64,000 nt of DNA from Adiantum capillus-veneris. Its lineage: Eukaryota; Streptophyta; Polypodiopsida; Polypodiales; Pteridaceae. Under the pieces are notes generated by a model. The model saw only the letters and a list, made by a program, of their open reading frames with translations, searched no databases and was not told the origin of the DNA. Below, one piece after another: positions 60,110 through 64,000 of the stretch. The stretch's first letter is position 1. Each line of letters starts with the position of its first letter. Both the position numbers and the translations under genes were made by a program. Where the stretch lies: positions 74,922,372-74,986,371 of the forward strand of contig CM043953.1 in assembly GCA_014529385.2 (NCBI GenBank), given 5' to 3'.

Positions 60110-60600
60110 TTCTACAACAAAATAAAAATATTCACATCAAATGACCTATGATAATCAATGAGAGGTAGGATGACAGGGTTTGGTGACGCGAGAATTTCTC
60201 CTACTCTTTGGGCACCAAACATGAACACCATACGTTGTTGAAAATGGATTTTTCTACTAATTGCAATGTTTATTCTAATGTGTGGAGTGAAATGAAAGGG
60301 GAAAACCTCTATTCTTGGGCCATTATCCATTGTCTATGCATGACCTTATGCTTAAAACAAAACAAAAATATAGACGTCCAAACTAAGGTCGTACCTAATG
60401 AGAGGCAAAATAAAAGGATTTACTGATGCGTTTATCTCTGCCAACCTAAGAGGACCTAAAATTCTACGAATTACACGTTGAAATTGCAACTTAGTACTAA
60501 CAATTATGTGTACCTTTTGCCTTGCAATGGGAATGAAGGGATCATACAAATTCTCATGATTCATGCAAGCTACTTGATTATGCTAAAGGTTGAGCCTACA
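60110..60600 (-). repeat. Duplicated leader, ~240-bp period
   Basis: The untranslated leader consists of two diverged copies of about 240 bp. ACAAAATAAAAATATTC (60116) corresponds to ACAAAACAAAAATATAG (60356), and CAATGAGAGGTAGGATGACA to CTAATGAGAGGCAAAATAAA. This may relate to packaging or translation signals. Confidence 0.6.
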
Positions 60601-60620
60601 CAAAACATACACAAGCCTTT

Positions 60621-60637
60621 CCTCAGTGGGGGCACCA
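60621..60637 (-). promoter_or_regulatory. Primer-binding site
   Basis: On the minus strand TGGTGCCCCCACTGAGG starts 4 bp after the 5' LTR. It begins with the TGG expected to pair with a tRNA CCA end. The tRNA is not identified. Confidence 0.65.
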
Positions 60638-60641
60638 AAAT

Positions 60642-61657
60642 TGAGGCGGTCCGGGGCGGGCAACAAGAGAGGCGACCTCTAAACACCCCTCAAGGCTCCC
60701 GTGCTGCTCAATTGGGGCTGGGGCAACCACAAGCACAACACAACAACAAACCCACAGCCAAACCCAAACAAGATAGGGGCACCACCTAGTTATGGTATGC
60801 GAACTAGGACGCAAGAGAGATTTTGGCACAACCAAGAAGATGCACCACACAACAAACACAAGCAACCTCACACCAAGACACACATGAAATGGACCAGAGA
60901 GAGCTAGAGCAAAGGGAAGAGAGAGGAAAGGATCTTGCGTAATACCTTATTTGTGACTTGCAAATGGAGATGGTTCGTTATGATGCTATCGTAGAACTTG
61001 TACAAAAATCACTCAATGCTTAGTGATTGTTAATCATTACCAAAACACACACACACTGTCTTAGGGTGTGGGAGACCTCTCACCACAATACCCTCTTACA
61101 ATGGACACAAAACTGGCAATGAAAAACACACTAAAACACTTTCTAAAATCAAGATCAACCGATAAAACTCAAAATACACAAGTCACCTTGAATTCACCAA
61201 ACCGTATTGCACAAATAGAAGGACGAAGATTTGAACGTCGAATCACGCCTTTGATGCACCAAACCTCAATTTATTGATGATGAAGGAGCATGTACAATAG
61301 TGGTTTTGAGATTTGTGGAACTCGCGCTCTCTCACTTGCAATGTGTAGCTTGAAGGCTTCTCTCACACCAAGAGTGAAGCTCACAAGTGGTTGCTACACC
61401 TAAGTCTCTCCTCACGCATAGAGTGTTGGGGTGCTATGTGAGATGTTGGAGGTTGTTTTACAAGAAGGAGAGGGGCCTATTTATAGGTTGGAGACCCCTC
61501 ATTAGGATTATTGGAAATCCTAATTTACAAGCTAACAAATCAGGATTATGATTTTTTTGAATATCAAAACATTGTGGGCCTTCTTTGTCTGCTTGAGTCA
61601 TGGGTGTGGGCTCAAAAGAGAGCATTATTGATGGTAAATAAGGTGAAAGTCAGTAAG

Positions 61658-61716
<59 letters not shown>

Positions 61717-62257
61717 ACTATACACATGTCTTGAGGTGAGGTGTCTTTTATGGTTAGGTCAATGGCTATTTTGTGTTAGTATGTTAGTGGTTAGTGTTAG
61801 TAATCACTAGAAAGTTAATGATATATTTACAATGGGTAGAATGGGTGGGATGGTTGGAGTAAGATGGTTGAATGAAGTGAGCAAATCCTTGTGATGGTGA
61901 AGCTTGAAGAAGTTTTGGACTTACTTGTGTAGGTTCTCAAAATGACCATCGATCTTCTTCTTCGTCTTCTCTTCTTTACGCCACCGCTGCCAAGGTTGAT
62001 CATCGTGATGAAAATGGTAATTCCGTTGATGATATCTCTTGATTTGCAGAGGTTAATCATGGTACACATGCTGAATTTATGTATATATATAAGGGGTAAG
62101 ATGGAATTGTACTTTGGAAGTAATAGAGAGAGGCATAGAGATGGTGTATGTACATTGAGAGCTCATATGAGAGCTATGGGAGTAAGTGGGGAGGTTAATG
62201 GTGAAGAAGGTGAGAGAAACCATTGAAGGTGCAGGTTTGAGTGAGGGATTGAGAGAA

Positions 62258-62292
<35 letters not shown>

Positions 62293-63368
62293 AGTGTGGA
62301 AAGAGGTGAGAGAAGACTATTGGCTACTTGTGAAAAAAGTGGGCAGACTGGGGTCCACTCAAAAAATCATAGCTCACCGCTGGTAGCTCCAAAAATCATG
62401 AAAAAATTTGAGGTGATTATTCAAAGCGTGGGCTACATTTTCTCTTTTGACCACTGCTCCAAATTCGGAGTGGAGATAGGTGCCAAAATTCTCACCAAAA
62501 AGCCTGTTTTTATGCTTGCAAAAGTCTTTTAGTGGACCCCTCCTTTGTTGAATTTGTACAATGCATCCAAGAGTGAGCCCCTCCTTTGTCATATTATAAT
62601 ACAAAGCATTCAAGTTGCCCTTGACCCATGCATGGAGGAGGATTATTGGTGAAATAAGAAATATATACATGGTGGGACTAGTGTATGGACTATTCATGGA
62701 CTTTAGCTCAATGAGCACATGGTGTTAGAATAATGAGTAAAAATAATAATAAAAATATGGAGGAGTTATGGATGTGGAAAGATATTGGAATCATATGATA
62801 TGGTCCCTCCTTGAATTATTTTGGGTGAAAGAGGAAAAGGTATGCAAGTAAATAATATAATAAAAGTAACCAATGAGTAGAAATCAATTTTTTGTTTTCA
62901 CGAGGGTGAGGGTGAAAATGTGGGAGTGATTTGTATAAAGGAAAAATATGAGGTTAGAGTATGTACATATTGGCAAAATATATATATATATATATATAAT
63001 TATGGTGTAAGAGGATGAAAGAAGGTGTACATAGGTTTAATAAAACACACACCTAAGTAGAAATATTTAAATAAAATACCAAAATAATTATTAAAAATCC
63101 CTATATTTAGGCCATATATACAATGAAATATTTACACACAAAGAGGCCATAATATACTTTTATTTTTTTTATTTTTTTTATTTTTTTTGGCTCACCTAGC
63201 CCAGTGACTAGCTAGTTGAGGGTTTTTAAGAAGATATGGGAAAAGTCCCGTGACTCACGCACGCCTATGTACAGTGAAATGGTAGGGATAGCCACAGTGT
63301 TTGGGTGATTTTGGTAGGGTGAGGTAACTCACTGTGGCAATTACAAAGAGCCGAAAAAACGGCTATCA
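60642..63368 (-). repeat. 5' LTR of the gypsy element
   Basis: 2727 bp, nearly identical to the 3' LTR. Visible differences include GGTCCGGGG (60649) against GGTCCTGGG, CTCGCGCTC against CTCACGCTC, a few single bases, and lengths of the GA, GT and TA runs. Confidence 0.93.
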
Positions 63369-63886
63369 ATGGCAACGTCATCAACTAACATGGAGGAAAA
63401 TATTGCATGCTCGTGCACGCTTTGCAAGTATCAAATCCTGCGCAAGCGTAGGATATGTAATGAGCATGTGCACAAGTACGGAGAGTGTGCTAGAGAAACC
63501 ATACAGAATCTGCGATACGACTCCTACGGAACGGGCATTGATTTCCGGGACATAGCACCTACATTTGAGAGAGAGAGACAGAGAAAAAAGATTATGCGTG
63601 AAGGTCCGACCAATATAGAGCCACGCATGGAAGCAGAAAAGGGCTTATAGACAGAAGACGACGGCATGGAGGAGATGCTGGATGCCTTCTTCCAGACAAG
63701 CGAGGAGAACGTGAATGAAGCAACACCAGAAGCCGTGCGCCTATCTCCTAAAGACATGTTGAGGAAGTTGGCACGTCAACCAATCTATGAAGGCGCCAAA
63801 ATATCTGTGCTTCGTACTTGTCTGGCGTTTTTGAATCTTCAGTCAGTGTACGGGTAGTCAGATGCAAGCGTCACTGCTTTGTTTAG
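63369..63886 (+). pseudogene. CACTA transposase (TnpD/TNP2-type) N-terminal part, with two in-frame TAG codons
   Basis: The ATG at 63369 is formed by the gypsy target site. The frame gives CSCTLCKYQILRKRRICNEH (a Cys/His cluster typical of the start of these proteins), a basic stretch, then TAG at 63648-63650. The same frame continues (DGMEEMLDAFFQTSEEN...) through LARQPIYEGAKISVLRTCLA, the PLYEG-x-x-S block conserved in plant TNP2 transposases, to TAG at 63855-63857 and SDASVTALF. It meets a donor-like AG|GTACGT at 63886. The rest lies outside the window. With its leader displaced by 11 kb of gypsy DNA and two stops, it is unlikely to make transposase. Confidence 0.7.
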
Positions 63887-64000
63887 GTACGTAATTTACA
63901 AAAGAGATTTTTCGATTGCAACGGTGATGTGCTCGGAGAGCTTTTTAATTTAATGTGGCTTAAACAAGTTATTGCGGGAGCAACTTCTCCCGGATGGCAA
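63887..64000. other. Continuation of the CACTA interior
   Basis: Either an intron following the donor at 63887, or further coding sequence that is open only to a TAA near 63950. The window ends before this can be settled. Confidence 0.3.

Larger units (their letters stand above)
51996..63368 (-). mobile_element. Complete Ty3/gypsy retrotransposon, Tat-type, inserted in the CACTA element
   Basis: The element is 11.37 kb and transcribed right to left: 5' LTR 63368-60642, primer-binding site 60637-60621, leader, gag-pol ORF 60085-54749, polypurine tract 54734-54725, 3' LTR 54720-51996. LTR ends are TGATAGCC...CCTCA. ATGG at 51992-51995 and at 63369-63372 is the likely target-site duplication. 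The LTRs differ by only a handful of substitutions plus microsatellite lengths, and the ORF is intact, so the copy is young and may be autonomous. Confidence 0.93.
50346..64000. mobile_element. CACTA (En/Spm-type) transposon, left end and 5' part, truncated by the window
   Basis: The hallmark terminus CACTACAAC starts at 50346, followed by short subterminal repeats. A transposase-like ORF begins at 63369, transcribed away from this end. The ~1.65 kb leader between the terminus and the ORF holds microsatellites and an 87-bp duplication, and the whole gypsy element is inserted at its right edge. The flanking 3-bp duplication cannot be confirmed because the other end is outside the window. Confidence 0.7.

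Noticed and set aside
1-64000. tRNA or rRNA genes
   Set aside because: I found no cloverleaf-like A and B box pairs or conserved rRNA segments by eye; a covariance-model scan would be needed to be certain.

Overview
This is nuclear DNA of a land plant with a large, transposon-rich genome. The evidence is GT-AG introns, Ty3/gypsy, Ty1/copia and CACTA transposons, long satellite arrays and many microsatellites. I lean towards a non-angiosperm lineage such as a fern, but that is an inference from overall character; no feature here proves it.

Region A (1-26.7 kb) is the unusual part. On the minus strand lie an FCP1-like HAD phosphatase-fold gene (775-1973) and a five-exon gene (2615-8408). Its model of about 985 residues appears to join a ParB/sulfiredoxin-like domain (with a DGQH motif), a beta-class DNA-methyltransferase-like domain that has lost its catalytic tetrapeptide, and a C-terminal SET domain. 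On the plus strand, at 23.57-26.72 kb, is a broken copy of a DUF7869-type, transposase-like gene. The 15 kb between these divergent genes is mostly satellite: about 25 units of ~440 bp (with a ~360 bp variant), then a 316 bp family. Both are built on one core, GGTCCACCACTTGTCCAA. The same core fills the 2.6 kb intron of the ParB-methylase-SET gene and the spaces around the phosphatase gene, and it stops at the transposase gene. One reading is a single large mobile or selfish unit carrying chromatin and DNA-modification genes plus its own iterated sites; its left end is outside the window.

Region B (26.7-50.3 kb) is ordinary decayed repeat DNA. It holds several short tandem duplications, a broken minus-strand gag-like gene, a Ty1/copia RNase H tail with a 3' LTR, and a gypsy integrase/RNase H relic. 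It also holds a complete non-autonomous LTR element that carries only gag-like sequence (37213-41690). That element sits exactly in the centre of a 22-bp palindrome, and the palindrome recurs roughly every 280 bp to the right.

Region C (50.3-64 kb) is a nest. A CACTA transposon starts at 50346, and its transposase-like ORF begins at 63369. Between them a young Ty3/gypsy element of the Tat type (51996-63368, minus strand) has inserted. Its LTRs of ~2.73 kb are nearly identical and its 1778-codon gag-pol ORF is uninterrupted. The insertion lies immediately before the CACTA start codon.

Only the gypsy polyprotein, the phosphatase-like exon and possibly the ParB-methylase-SET gene look intact. 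Frame breaks in the other element genes are often in-frame TAG codons.
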